NCBI GenBank assembly: GCA_025666215.1
Contig: CP102593.1
Location: 2,307,001-2,371,000 of the forward strand
DNA length: 64,000 nucleotides
Direction: 5' to 3'
DNA from: Xanthomonas campestris pv. phormiicola
GTDB lineage: Bacteria; Pseudomonadota; Gammaproteobacteria; Xanthomonadales; Xanthomonadaceae
A model generated the notes under the pieces. That model saw nothing but the letters and a program-made list of their open reading frames with translations, was not told the origin of the DNA and did not search any database. A program made the position numbers and the translations under genes. Positions 43,684-51,885 of the stretch are shown here, piece after piece (the first letter of the stretch is position 1; the number at the start of each line of letters is the position of its first letter).

Positions 43684-44035
43684 TGGTGGAGGTGGGCGGA
43701 ATCGAACCGCCGTCCGAAGGCACTCCATCCCCGGCACTACATGCTTAGCTCATCGTTGGATCTCGCCCCGGAACAGCACGATGTGCGAAGCGCATCCCGG
43801 GACCAGCCTGCTTCATTTAGCCAATGGTTGACAGGCAGCCACCACCGGCGATTCCGTGATAATGACCCTACGTCGCGAGCACGGACACAAGCGATTTCGG
43901 GGCTAGGCCTTAAGCGGCCAGTGCGTAGTTGTCGTCGTTGGCAACTATAAGTTTGCTGCTGGATTTACGAGGAAAGCGGCCCCCTCGGCATGCGCCAAGC
44001 GATTTTGCAACCCCCGTCGAAACCAGTGCACCCCC
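43684..44035 (-). ncRNA. ssrA: tmRNA (transfer-messenger RNA)
   Basis: About 352 nt. The 5' end GGGGGTGCACTGGTTTCGAC and the 3' end GGTTCGATTCCGCCCACC-TCCACCA form the alanyl-tRNA-like part; the acceptor GGGGGTG pairs with CACCTCC, and CCA is encoded. The tag frame is at 43942-43910 (minus) and reads ANDDNYALAA then TAA, with a GCC resume codon after TAGTT. It rescues stalled ribosomes with SmpB, encoded 3 kb away. A promoter lies upstream and a hairpin terminator downstream; about 23 bases of leader would be removed by RNase P. Confidence 0.97.
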
Positions 44036-44064
44036 GGGGAAAACGTAAAACGCTGACCGGCACA

Positions 44065-44093
44065 GTGTAGGGATCGGGGAGGGCAGTCACAAG
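44065..44093 (-). promoter_or_regulatory. tmRNA promoter
   Basis: Minus-strand TTGTGA (-35, complement of 44088-44093), 17-bp spacer, TACACT (-10, complement of 44065-44070), about 30 bp upstream of the mature tmRNA 5' end. Confidence 0.7.
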
Positions 44094-44184
44094 TCTTGCG
44101 ACGGGGGCGGCTTAAGCTGGCTTCACTCGGCGCGGCAGTTGGCGGTAGGCGCCGACGGATCTCCCCCAGGTATGGAGCACCGCG

Positions 44185-46920
44185 ATGGCAACCAGGCAAC
44201 AGCGTGCGCGCGACGGCGGGCGCGATGGGAAACGGGCAGTCGCGGCGGCGGCCGCTGCAACGACACCGGCGAAAGCGTCCGCTGCGTCCGGCCGGGCACC
44301 TGCTGCACGGGCGGACGTGGCGGCAAAGAAATCCAAGCCGAAGAAGGCCGTTGCGAGGCGGGCCTCGGCGAAGACCGCGGAAAAGACTGTCGCTCGGTCG
44401 AGCGGACCGGCGCGGCGCACCGCGGCGAAGACAGTGGCGAGCGACAAGCCCAGCACCGCTGTGCCCAAGGCCGCCAAGCCCAGGACAGCCAAGCCGGAAC
44501 TCGCTGCCGCGCGCGCGCCTTCCTCTCCTCGTGGCGCGCATGCCACCGCCAATGGTCCAGCGCCCACGCGCGGAGCGCGGCCCAAGGCCACCGGCGAAGG
44601 CTCGCTGGCACAGGGCCAGGCGCGCACGGTCATCTACATCCATGGCATCGGCAACAAGCCGCCGGCCGAGGTGCTGCGCTGCCAGTGGGATCGTGCTCTG
44701 TTCGGCCGCGAGATGGGCGAGCGCACGCGCATGGCGTACTGGGTCAGCCGCGAGCGCTATCCGTCGCCGGAACCGGGCAGTTGCCAGGACCAGGACCGCG
44801 GCCCGGCGTTGAACCAGGCCGAGCAGCGCGTGCTCGGCGCACTGGGCGTGGTCCCCCAGCTGTCCGACCTGCGCCAGCTGGCCGATACGCTGGCCGGCAG
44901 CGAGGAGGAGCGCGCGTGCCTGTGGCAGTTGCTGGACGAAGTGCAGGCCGCCGCGCCGGAGGCGGCCGGCCTGCATGCGCAGGGGCCGATCGACGTGCTG
45001 AACCGGATGCTGCTGAAACTGATCTCCGCCGCGCTGCTGCAGGACGTGCACGATTTCTTCTTCGTGCCGGCGCGGCGCGCGCAGATGCGCGAAAGCCTGC
45101 TGCAGCGCATGCGTGCGGGCGGCGGTCCGTTCGTGGTGGTTGCGCACAGCCAGGGCTCGCTTATCGCCTACGACGTGCTGCGCGAGTTCGGGGCCGAGGG
45201 CTGCGAAGTGTCGCTGCTGCTGACCCTGGGGTCGCCGCTGGGCCTGCCGGTGGTACGCAGCATGTTCAAGCAGTGGACCGGCACCGAGAAGTTGCCGTTT
45301 CCGGCCTGCGTGAAGCGTTGGGTCAACGTCGCCGAGCGGCGCGATCCGGTGGCGCTGGACGACGATCTGAACGACGACATCGCCGATGCGCAGGGGCGCT
45401 TCCACAACATCGCCGGGTCGCGCATCAACCCGGATTGGCAACGCAATCCGCATTCCGGCTCCGGCTATCTGTCCATCGCCGAGGTCCGCGCCGAGGTGCG
45501 GCGCGCGGTGGGCGTGGGCTTCGATCAGCCGATCGCGCATCCGGTGCTGATCAAGGATCTGTCCGACCAACTGGAGGCGCACGCGCCGGACTATCGCCAC
45601 GAGGTGCTGATCGAACTGGACCGGCTGCCGGGCGAGCGCGAGCCGGCGCAGTTGAAGCGCGATCTGGTCGCGGCGCTGCGCGAGCTGACCCGGGCGTCCA
45701 CCGGATTGAACGGCGAGGCGCTGGACGCGGCGATCGAACTGGAGGACACGCTGCAGCGCTATGTATCGGCGCGCCTGACCCGGTTCGAGATCGAAAGCCT
45801 GCGCGAGCGCTATCGCACCCTGAGCCTGAAACGGCTGTGGCGCGACGCCGGCAAGCGCGCCCTGATCTACCAGTCGCGCAGCACCGTGCAGGCCGACGCG
45901 GCGCAGGTGGCGTATCGCGCGCTCGGCGGCGGCATCGGCTGGGCGGTGCTGGACAGCGGCATCGCCGCGGGACATCCGCATTTCCAGCAGCCGGGCCTGG
46001 CCGAAACGGTGCTGGCGCAATGGGACTGCACCCAGCGCGGCCGCGCCCGCGAGCTGCGCCGCGACGCCGGCGCCGGCGCCGGCTTCGCCGCGCTGGACGG
46101 CAACGGCCATGGCACCCATGTGGCCGGCATCATCGCCGGGCAGTGCGAGGCGCCGCTGCCCGGGGTAGCGCCGGCCACGCCGCTGCGTTTCGCCGGCATG
46201 GCGCCGCAGGCGCGGCTGTACGGGCTGAAGGTGCTGGACGACGACGGCAACGGCCGCGATTCGTGGATCATCAAGGGCGTGCAGCAGGTTGCCGAGATCA
46301 ACGAGCGCGCCGGCGAGCTGGTGATCCACGGGGTCAACCTGAGCCTGGGCGGCTACTTCGACGCGGAAAGCTACGGCTGCGGCTTCACCCCGCTGTGCAA
46401 CGAACTGCGCCGGCTGTGGCGGCAGGGCGTGGTGGTGGTGATCGCGGCCGGCAACGAAGGCCTGGCCTGGCTGGTGCAGAACGACGGCGAAGCCTATCCG
46501 CTGAACCTGGACCTGAGCATCGGCGATCCGGCCAACCTGGAGGAGGCGCTGGCGGTGGGTTCGGTGCACAAGAGCAGTCCGCACAGCTACGGCGTGTCGT
46601 ATTTTTCTTCGCGCGGCCCGACCGCCGATGGCCGGCACAAGCCGGACCTAGTGGCGCCGGGCGAGAAGATCGTCTCCGCGCACCACCGTTACGACGCGCA
46701 CGACCCGAGCACCTGGATGGTGGAGATGAGCGGCACCAGCATGGCGGCCGCGCACGTGTCCGGACTGATCGCCGCGTTCCTGTCGGTGCGCCGCGAGTTC
46801 ATCGGCTGCCCGGACCGGGTCAAGCAACTGCTGCTCGACCAGTGCCTGGACCTGCAGCGCGATCCCTATATGCAGGGTCGTGGGTTGCCGAGCCTGATGC
46901 GGATGCTTGGCGGAACGTGA
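44185..46920 (+). CDS. Dual-hydrolase protein: histone-H1-like tail, alpha/beta hydrolase, S8 subtilisin
   Basis: 911 aa without a signal peptide or transmembrane segment, so probably cytoplasmic. Residues 1-145 are Ala/Lys/Arg/Pro-rich with KKSKPKK and AAK repeats like histone H1 or AlgP tails. Residues about 146-440 form a lipase-like alpha/beta hydrolase: YIHGIGNKP (147-159 area), nucleophile elbow AHSQGS with Ser322, and candidate acid Asp387 and His423. Residues about 580-905 form a subtilisin-type protease with Asp590 (VLDSG), His642 (GHGTHVAGI), oxyanion Asn757 (AAGNE) and Ser852 (SGTSMAAAHVSG). A helical linker (about 455-560) joins them. Both active sites look intact. It sits between ssrA and smpB, reads opposite to both, and has its own ribosome site (GGAG). 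Its substrates are unknown. Confidence 0.9.
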   Translation: MATRQQRARDGGRDGKRAVAAAAAATTPAKASAASGRAPAARADVAAKKSKPKKAVARRASAKTAEKTVARSSGPARRTAAKTVASDKPSTAVPKAAKPRTAKPELAAARAPSSPRGAHATANGPAPTRGARPKATGEGSLAQGQARTVIYIHGIGNKPPAEVLRCQWDRALFGREMGERTRMAYWVSRERYPSPEPGSCQDQDRGPALNQAEQRVLGALGVVPQLSDLRQLADTLAGSEEERACLWQLLDEVQAAAPEAAGLHAQGPIDVLNRMLLKLISAALLQDVHDFFFVPARRAQMRESLLQRMRAGGGPFVVVAHSQGSLIAYDVLREFGAEGCEVSLLLTLGSPLGLPVVRSMFKQWTGTEKLPFPACVKRWVNVAERRDPVALDDDLNDDIADAQGRFHNIAGSRINPDWQRNPHSGSGYLSIAEVRAEVRRAVGVGFDQPIAHPVLIKDLSDQLEAHAPDYRHEVLIELDRLPGEREPAQLKRDLVAALRELTRASTGLNGEALDAAIELEDTLQRYVSARLTRFEIESLRERYRTLSLKRLWRDAGKRALIYQSRSTVQADAAQVAYRALGGGIGWAVLDSGIAAGHPHFQQPGLAETVLAQWDCTQRGRARELRRDAGAGAGFAALDGNGHGTHVAGIIAGQCEAPLPGVAPATPLRFAGMAPQARLYGLKVLDDDGNGRDSWIIKGVQQVAEINERAGELVIHGVNLSLGGYFDAESYGCGFTPLCNELRRLWRQGVVVVIAAGNEGLAWLVQNDGEAYPLNLDLSIGDPANLEEALAVGSVHKSSPHSYGVSYFSSRGPTADGRHKPDLVAPGEKIVSAHHRYDAHDPSTWMVEMSGTSMAAAHVSGLIAAFLSVRREFIGCPDRVKQLLLDQCLDLQRDPYMQGRGLPSLMRMLGGT

Positions 46921-46927
46921 TGGGCCG

Positions 46928-47086
46928 CCGGGAATCGGGAATGGAGAAACGGGAATAGGAAAGCGGCATCGTGGCCTGTGCGTTGTTCCGCAGCAGAAGG
47001 GCAAGCATTCGGCACCCTTCGCGGGTAGTGGGGCGTGCAGGGAACCTGCTTGTCACCATTCCCCATTCCCGACTCCCCATTCCCGG
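46928..47086. repeat. Intergenic element with inverted heptamer arms
   Basis: The left arm (46928-46958) reads CCGGGAATCGGGAATGG and on; the right arm (47056-47086) is its inverted kind, CCATTCCCCATTCCCGACTC and on. The two arms enclose about 97 bp without a gene. The element fills the convergent gap between the dual-hydrolase gene and smpB and would fold into one long stem in RNA. Confidence 0.75.
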
Positions 47087-47089
47087 CTT

Positions 47090-47593
47090 TCACGCATTTT
47101 TATTGTGACGCCGCATGATCCGCTGCTTGTCGCGGGCCCAGTCGCGGTCCTTGGCGGCATCGCGCTTGTCGTGGTCCTGCTTGCCCTTGGCCAGCGCGAT
47201 CTCGAGCTTGATCTTGTTCTTGCTCCAGTACATCGCGGTGGGCACCAGGGTGTAGCCGTCGCGCTCGACGCGGCCGATCAGCTTGTCGATCTCGCTCCGG
47301 TGCAGCAGCAGCTTGCGGGTGCGGCGGTCGTCGGCGACCACGTGGGTGGAGGCCTGGATCAGCGGGGTGAACTGCGCGCCGAACAGGAACAGCTCGCCCT
47401 GGCGCACGAACGCGTAGCTCTCGCCGATGTTGGCGCGGCCGGCGCGGATCGACTTGACCTCCCAGCCCTGCAGGGCCAGGCCGGCTTCGTAGCGGTCCTC
47501 CAGGTGGTATTCGTGGCGCGCACGCTTGTTCAACGCGATGGTCTTGTTGGCCGTCGCGCCGTTTGCTTTATCCTTGGCGGGTTTCTTGCTCAT
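47090..47593 (-). CDS. smpB: SsrA-binding protein
   Basis: RNA-binding partner of tmRNA in trans-translation. 167 aa: the OB-fold core (about 17-135) with [28 protein letters not shown] and [18 protein letters not shown], then the basic C-terminal tail [17 protein letters not shown] that inserts in the mRNA channel. Residues 1-20 are a short extra basic tail. The start MSKKPAK is chosen over the longer open frame, which runs into the divergent ratA gene. Confidence 0.97.
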   Translation of the reverse strand: MSKKPAKDKANGATANKTIALNKRARHEYHLEDRYEAGLALQGWEVKSIRAGRANIGESYAFVRQGELFLFGAQFTPLIQASTHVVADDRRTRKLLLHRSEIDKLIGRVERDGYTLVPTAMYWSKNKIKLEIALAKGKQDHDKRDAAKDRDWARDKQRIMRRHNKNA

Positions 47594-47653
47594 CTTGCTA
47601 TTGTCTCCGATTCGGGGTCTCCCGAACGTCTTGGTCCACTTTCCCCGCACCGA

Positions 47654-48085
47654 ATGCCTATCATCCGCCGCAGCGCCCTGGTCGAACATCCCGCAACGCG
47701 CATGTTCGACCTGGTCAATGATGTCGCCGCCTATCCGCGCCGCTTCGCCTGGTGCGACGCGGCGCATGTGCTCGAGCACAGCGACCAGTACCTGGTGGCG
47801 CGGCTGGACCTGGGCCTGGGTTCGTTCCGGACCTGGTTCACCACCGAAAACCGGCTGCAGCGCCCCGACCGCATCGATATGCTGCTGCGCGACGGCCCGT
47901 TCAAGCGCCTGCAGGGGCAGTGGGAGTTCCAGGGTTTCAACGACCACGCCAGCAAGGTCAGCCTGACGCTGGACTTCGAGCCGGCCTCGCGGCTGCTGGG
48001 GCCGGCGCTGGCACTGGGCTTCCAGAGCCTGGCCGACCGCATGGTCAACGACTTCGTGCGCGTGGCCGACCGCGAAGAGGCATGA
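47654..48085 (+). CDS. ratA: RatA/Coq10-like START-domain protein
   Basis: 143 aa of the polyketide-cyclase/START fold, with the opening [37 protein letters not shown] typical of this family. In E. coli RatA was described as a toxin that blocks ribosome subunit joining, while Coq10 relatives bind ubiquinone; which role applies here is open. It is divergent from smpB and overlaps rnfH by four bases, the conserved gammaproteobacterial order. Confidence 0.93.
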   Translation: MPIIRRSALVEHPATRMFDLVNDVAAYPRRFAWCDAAHVLEHSDQYLVARLDLGLGSFRTWFTTENRLQRPDRIDMLLRDGPFKRLQGQWEFQGFNDHASKVSLTLDFEPASRLLGPALALGFQSLADRMVNDFVRVADREEA

Positions 48086-48345
48086 GCGGGGTGCGGGTCG
48101 AGGTGGTGCTGGCCTGGCCGGAGCGCTTCGTCGCGCGCACGCTGCAGCTGCCCGAGGGCGCCACTGTCGCCGATGCGTTGGCCGCCGCGGCCTTGGCCGA
48201 AGCGACGCCCGGCATGCCCTGCGCGGTTCATGGCAGCGTCGCCGCGCCGACCCAACTCCTGCACGATGGCGACCGGGTCGAACTGCTCAGGCCATTGCTG
48301 GCCGATCCGAAGGACGCCCGGCGGCGGCGCGCGAAACCGCGCTAA
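48082..48345 (+). CDS. rnfH: RnfH family (RatB) ubiquitin-fold protein
   Basis: 87 aa, beta-grasp fold. [30 protein letters not shown] and [24 protein letters not shown] are the family opening and the conserved end. Its role is not settled; it is always paired with ratA. The start overlaps the ratA stop (ATGA, 48082-48085). It is convergent with bamE. Confidence 0.93.
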   Translation: MSGVRVEVVLAWPERFVARTLQLPEGATVADALAAAALAEATPGMPCAVHGSVAAPTQLLHDGDRVELLRPLLADPKDARRRRAKPR

Positions 48346-48369
48346 CGCCGCCAGGCGGGTTGCCGGCGC

Positions 48370-48768
48370 TTACTCGCTGCGGCGCTGCTTCTTCTTGTCC
48401 TTGGCCAGATTGCGGCCGAACTGGCGCACGCTGTTCTTGGCCAGTTCCGAATCGTTGCCCGGGAAATAGTCGCCTTCCCAGCGGGTCACCGTGTCGTTGT
48501 CGAAATAGACGACGAAATTCTTGATCTCGGTGGTGCCCAGGCGATTCAGGCGCTCGGTCGAGGTGTAGTCCCAGCGTTCGGCGTGGAACGGATCCGGGAT
48601 CGACGGAGTGCCGAGCAGCGCGCTGACCTGCTGCTTGCTTTGGCCGACCTTGAGTTGCTCGACGGCCGCCTGCTTGATCAGGTTGCCTTGGTAGATAGGC
48701 TGCTTGTAGATGATTCCGCAGCCAGCGGTGGACAGGGCAACAGCAGCGACCAGCAAGAGATTGCGCAT
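48370..48768 (-). CDS. bamE: Outer-membrane assembly lipoprotein BamE (OmlA)
   Basis: 132 aa with the lipobox STAGC (Cys17), part of the BAM complex that folds beta-barrels into the outer membrane. GNLIKQAAVEQLKVGQSKQQVSALLGTP and RWDYTSTERLNRLGTTEIKNFVVYFDNDTVTRWEGDYFP are the SmpA/OmlA domain. The C-terminal tail after 100 is basic. It is divergent from fur across a 103-bp gap, as in other Xanthomonas, where the gene is called omlA. Confidence 0.96.
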   Translation of the reverse strand: MRNLLLVAAVALSTAGCGIIYKQPIYQGNLIKQAAVEQLKVGQSKQQVSALLGTPSIPDPFHAERWDYTSTERLNRLGTTEIKNFVVYFDNDTVTRWEGDYFPGNDSELAKNSVRQFGRNLAKDKKKQRRSE

Positions 48769-48871
48769 CGGGGACAGTACTGAGGGAAATCGGGTCGATG
48801 ATACACTCCCGACGACCGCCGCGACCCATCCCAAGGCAGCTGGCGCTAAACCAGCTATGAACGGAGACGCC

Positions 48872-49294
48872 ATGGAATCCCACGATCTGCGCAAAGTCGG
48901 CCTGAAGGTCACGCATCCCCGGATGCGCATCCTGGAGCTGCTCGAGCAGAAGTCGGCACGCCACCACATGACCGCCGAAGAGATCTACCGCCAGTTGCTC
49001 GACCACGGCGACGAGATCGGCCTGGCCACGGTCTACCGCGTCCTGACCCAGTTCGAGGCGGCCGGCCTGGTGCTCAAGCACAATTTCGAAGGCGGCCAGG
49101 CGGTGTACGAACTGGACCGCGGCGGCCACCACGACCACATGGTGGACGTGGACACCGGCAACGTCATCGAGTTCGAAAGCGCCGAGATCGAGGAACTGCA
49201 GCGCAAGATCGCCGCCGATCACGGCTACGAGCTGGAAGAGCACTCGTTGGTGCTGTACGTGCGCAGCAAGCGCCCGGTCGGCAAGAAGGGCTGA
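48872..49294 (+). CDS. fur: Ferric uptake regulator
   Basis: Iron-sensing repressor, 140 aa. The DNA-binding domain (about 1-80, with LKVTHPRMRILELLEQ and EIGLATVYRVLTQFEAAGLV) and the metal-binding dimer domain (GGHHDHMVDVDTGNVIEF) are complete. There are no CxxC pairs, so no structural zinc site of the E. coli type. The ATG at 48872 has a ribosome site (CGGAG); an in-frame ATG at 48857 is the alternative. It is divergent from bamE. A Fur-box-like site lies in front of fpr in this window. Confidence 0.97.
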   Translation: MESHDLRKVGLKVTHPRMRILELLEQKSARHHMTAEEIYRQLLDHGDEIGLATVYRVLTQFEAAGLVLKHNFEGGQAVYELDRGGHHDHMVDVDTGNVIEFESAEIEELQRKIAADHGYELEEHSLVLYVRSKRPVGKKG

Positions 49295-50105
49295 GCCCGG
49301 CCGCGCATCCGGGCGCCGGATCGTCTCGCTCAGGGGCATCGCCGTGGCGCACTTGGCGCCGGTGCGGCGCGCAGTACTGGCGGCCCGCCAGGTCGCCCAC
49401 ACCGGGACTTGCGGCAAGCCGGCTGGATGCACTGTGGGAGGGGCTCTGGGGGGCCTCCGGTCATCATTCCCCGACTGCTTGCGAAGCCGGGTAGCTGGCC
49501 GATTCCGCTCGTCGCGACTGAAGTCGCTCCCACAGGTGGGCTGCGGTGAGCCTGCTGGGTGCACTGTGGGAGGAACTCTGGGTGGCCTCGGGCCATCAGT
49601 TCCCGACTGCTTGCGAAGCCGGAGAGCTGGCCGACTCCGCTCGTCGCGACTGAAGTCGCTCCCACAGGTGGGCTGCGGTGAGCCTGCTGGGTGCACTGTG
49701 GGAGGGACTCTGGGTGGCCTCGGGTCATCAGTCCCCGACTGCTTGCGAAGCCGGAGAGCTGGCCGACTCCGCTCGTCGCGACTGAAGTCGCTCCCACAGG
49801 TGGGCTGCGGTGAGCCTGCTGGGTGCACTGTGGGAGGGGCTCTGGGTGGCCTCGGGTCATCAGTCCCCGACTGCTTGCGAAGCCGGGGAGCTGGCTGGCT
49901 CCGTTTGTCGTGGTCGAAACTGCTCCTACAGGGAGCTTGCGGTCGACTCGCTGGGTGCACTGTGGGAGGGGCTTCAGCCCCGACCCGGTCCTTTCCGCCG
50001 CCCGAAAGCCTTCTCGCTGGTTCGCCGCGGGTGCTCGTCCAGCCGCCCAGCCGCTTCTTGCAGCCGCCGTGGTGGATCCGCCGGTCGAGCCCAGGCGGCA
50101 GACCC
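49295..50105. repeat. Tandem array of a 132-bp repeat with REP-like ends
   Basis: Four copies begin at 49428, 49561, 49693 and 49825 (spacings 133, 132, 132), and a fifth partial copy begins at 49957. Each unit starts GCACTGTGGGAGG and ends near GTCGCGACTGAAGTCGCTC-CCACAG, so the ends are inverted (CTGTGGGAG and CTCCCACAG). The fourth copy is most diverged at its right end. The unit is 44 codons long, which keeps frames open on both strands and creates false repeat proteins. The flanks, 49295-49427 and about 49990-50105, hold no gene. The array lies between the convergent fur and recN genes. Confidence 0.9.
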
Positions 50106-51773
50106 TCAGCCAGCGCTCTGCAGCAAGCGCTTGGCCGCCGCGCGGGCTTCCTTGCTGACCTCGACCCCGCCCAGCATACGCGCCAGCTCTTCCTCGCGCT
50201 GGCGCGGCGCCAGCAGCTCGACCGAGCTCTGGGTCATGCCCTCGACCGGCGCCTTGCTGACCCGGTAGTGGGCGTGGCCCTGCGCCGCGACCTGCGGCAG
50301 GTGGGTCACGCACAGCACCTGGCGCTGCTCGCCGAGCGCGCGCAACTTCTTGCCGACGATGTCGGCGACCGCACCGCCGATGCCCGAATCCACTTCGTCG
50401 AACACCATGGTCGGTACCGCGTCCAGGCCCAGCGCGGCGACCTCGATCGCCAGCGAGATGCGCGACAGCTCGCCGCCGGAGGCGACCTTGCGCAGCGCCC
50501 GCGGCGGCTGGCCGGCGTTGGCCGCGACCAGGAATTCGACGCGCTCGGCGCCGGCCGGGTCGGGGCGCTCGGCCTCGTGCGGCTCGAGCTGGATCTCGAA
50601 GCGCCCGCCGCCCATGCCCAGTTCGCCGATCAGCGCGGTGGTGTCGCGCGACAGCGCCTGCGCGCCACGCTGGCGGGTGCCGCTGAGCGCGGCGGCGGCG
50701 GCGCGCCAGGCCTGGGTGGCGCGGGCGATCTCCGCATCCAGCACGTCCAGCCGTTCGCCGGCCCCGCGCAGGCCCTCGACTTCGGCCAGCAGCGCGTCGC
50801 GGTGCTCGCCCAGCGTGTCCGGGGTGACCCGGTGCTTGCGCGCCAGGTCGTGCAGCCGGCCCAGCCTGCGTTCCATGTCCTCGAACTGCGCCGGATCGGC
50901 ATCGAGGTCGTCGCGCACCCGGTCGACCAGCGCCAGCGCCTCTTCCAGCTGGATCGTGGCGCTGTCGATCAGCGCTTCGACCTCGGCCAGGCGCGGCTCG
51001 TATTCGCCGACCTTGCCGAGTTCGTGGCGGGTCTGCTGCAGCAGTTCCAGCACCGCCGGCGCTTCGTCGCCGTTGAGCCGCTGCGCGGCGCCCTCGCAGG
51101 CGCCGATCAGCGCCGCGGCATGGGCCTGGCGGCGATGGTTGGCGTCCAGCGCGGCGATCGCCGCCGGCTCCAGGTCCTCGCGCTGCAGCTCGGCCAGCTG
51201 GTGTTCGAGGAAACCGATGCGGTCGGACACGTCGCCCTGCGCCAGCAGCGTCTCGCGCTCGGCCAGCAGCGCCTGCCAGCGCGCGGCGGCGGCGCGCACC
51301 GCGGCGCGTTCGGCCTCGTTGCGGGCGTAGGCGTCGAGCAGGCCGAGCTGGCTGCCGCGCGACAGCAGCGCCTGGTGTTCGTGCTGGCCATGGATCTCGA
51401 CCAGGTGCCCGGCCAGTTCGGCCAGCTGCGACAGGGTCACCGGGCGGCCGTTGATCCAGGCGCGCGAGCCGCCGTCGGCGCGGATCACCCGGCGCAGCTG
51501 GCATTGGTCGTCGTCGTCGAGCTCGTTCTCGCGCAGCCAGGCGCGCGCCGGGGCGGCCTCGGGCACGGCGAATTCGGCCGACAGCTCGGCGCGGTCGGCG
51601 CCATGGCGGACCACGCCGCTGTCGGCGCGCAGCCCGGACAGGAAGCCGAGCGCGTCCACCATCAGCGACTTGCCGGCGCCGGTTTCGCCGGACACCACGG
51701 TCATGCCAGCGCCGAATTCCAGTTCGGTGCCGCGCACGACGGCGAAATCCTTGATCGAGAGATGTCTGAGCAT
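50106..51773 (-). CDS. recN: DNA repair protein RecN
   Basis: SMC-like ATPase of double-strand-break repair, 555 aa. MLRHLSIKDFAVVRGTELEF, Walker A SGETGAGKSL, the long coiled-coil arms (about 155-360), signature VASGGELSRISLAIEVA and Walker B TMVFDEVDSGIGG are all present, with LCVTHLPQVAA after. The start MLRHLSI is the family start; the frame is open to 51827. It is divergent from the heat-shock operon. Confidence 0.97.
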   Translation of the reverse strand: MLRHLSIKDFAVVRGTELEFGAGMTVVSGETGAGKSLMVDALGFLSGLRADSGVVRHGADRAELSAEFAVPEAAPARAWLRENELDDDDQCQLRRVIRADGGSRAWINGRPVTLSQLAELAGHLVEIHGQHEHQALLSRGSQLGLLDAYARNEAERAAVRAAAARWQALLAERETLLAQGDVSDRIGFLEHQLAELQREDLEPAAIAALDANHRRQAHAAALIGACEGAAQRLNGDEAPAVLELLQQTRHELGKVGEYEPRLAEVEALIDSATIQLEEALALVDRVRDDLDADPAQFEDMERRLGRLHDLARKHRVTPDTLGEHRDALLAEVEGLRGAGERLDVLDAEIARATQAWRAAAAALSGTRQRGAQALSRDTTALIGELGMGGGRFEIQLEPHEAERPDPAGAERVEFLVAANAGQPPRALRKVASGGELSRISLAIEVAALGLDAVPTMVFDEVDSGIGGAVADIVGKKLRALGEQRQVLCVTHLPQVAAQGHAHYRVSKAPVEGMTQSSVELLAPRQREEELARMLGGVEVSKEARAAAKRLLQSAG

Positions 51774-51830
51774 GAGGGTCGGAATCCGGGGCCGCGCAAC
51801 GCTAGCATGCGCGGGTAGGTGGGCCAATCA

Positions 51831-51860
51831 CTTGCCAAGCCGGCATGCAGCCATTATCTA
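51831..51860 (+). promoter_or_regulatory. Overlapping sigma32- and sigma70-like promoters of hrcA
   Basis: CTTGCC (51831-51836), 14 bp, CCATTATC (51851-51858) fits a sigma32 promoter. In the same bases TTGCCA (51832-51837), 17 bp, TATCTA (51855-51860) fits sigma70. No CIRCE repeat (TTAGCACTC-N9-GAGTGCTAA) is seen here. Confidence 0.65.
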
Positions 51861-51885
51861 GTGTCCAGTCTCACGGATTGATTCC

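Noticed and set aside
43600..43690. Integrase attachment site at the tmRNA 3' end
   Set aside because: tmRNA genes are common integration sites, but there is no integrase gene and no duplicated 3' end in the window.
43315..43950. A 211-aa plus-strand frame
   Set aside because: It runs antisense through the tmRNA gene and its terminator and is not a protein.
43945..46638. An 897-aa open frame on the minus strand
   Set aside because: It is antisense to the dual-hydrolase gene and runs into the tmRNA gene.
49428..49990. CRISPR-like array
   Set aside because: The units are contiguous 132-bp copies with no unique spacers and no cas genes.
49344..51818. An 824-aa plus-strand frame and a repeat protein on the minus strand at 49330-51504
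   Set aside because: Both arise from the 132-bp repeat (44 codons) and from shadow of recN; the repeated peptides reflect the DNA repeat.
51774..51885. CIRCE element before hrcA
   Set aside because: No TTAGCACTC-N9-GAGTGCTAA or near match was found; the region has sigma32- and sigma70-like hexamers instead.
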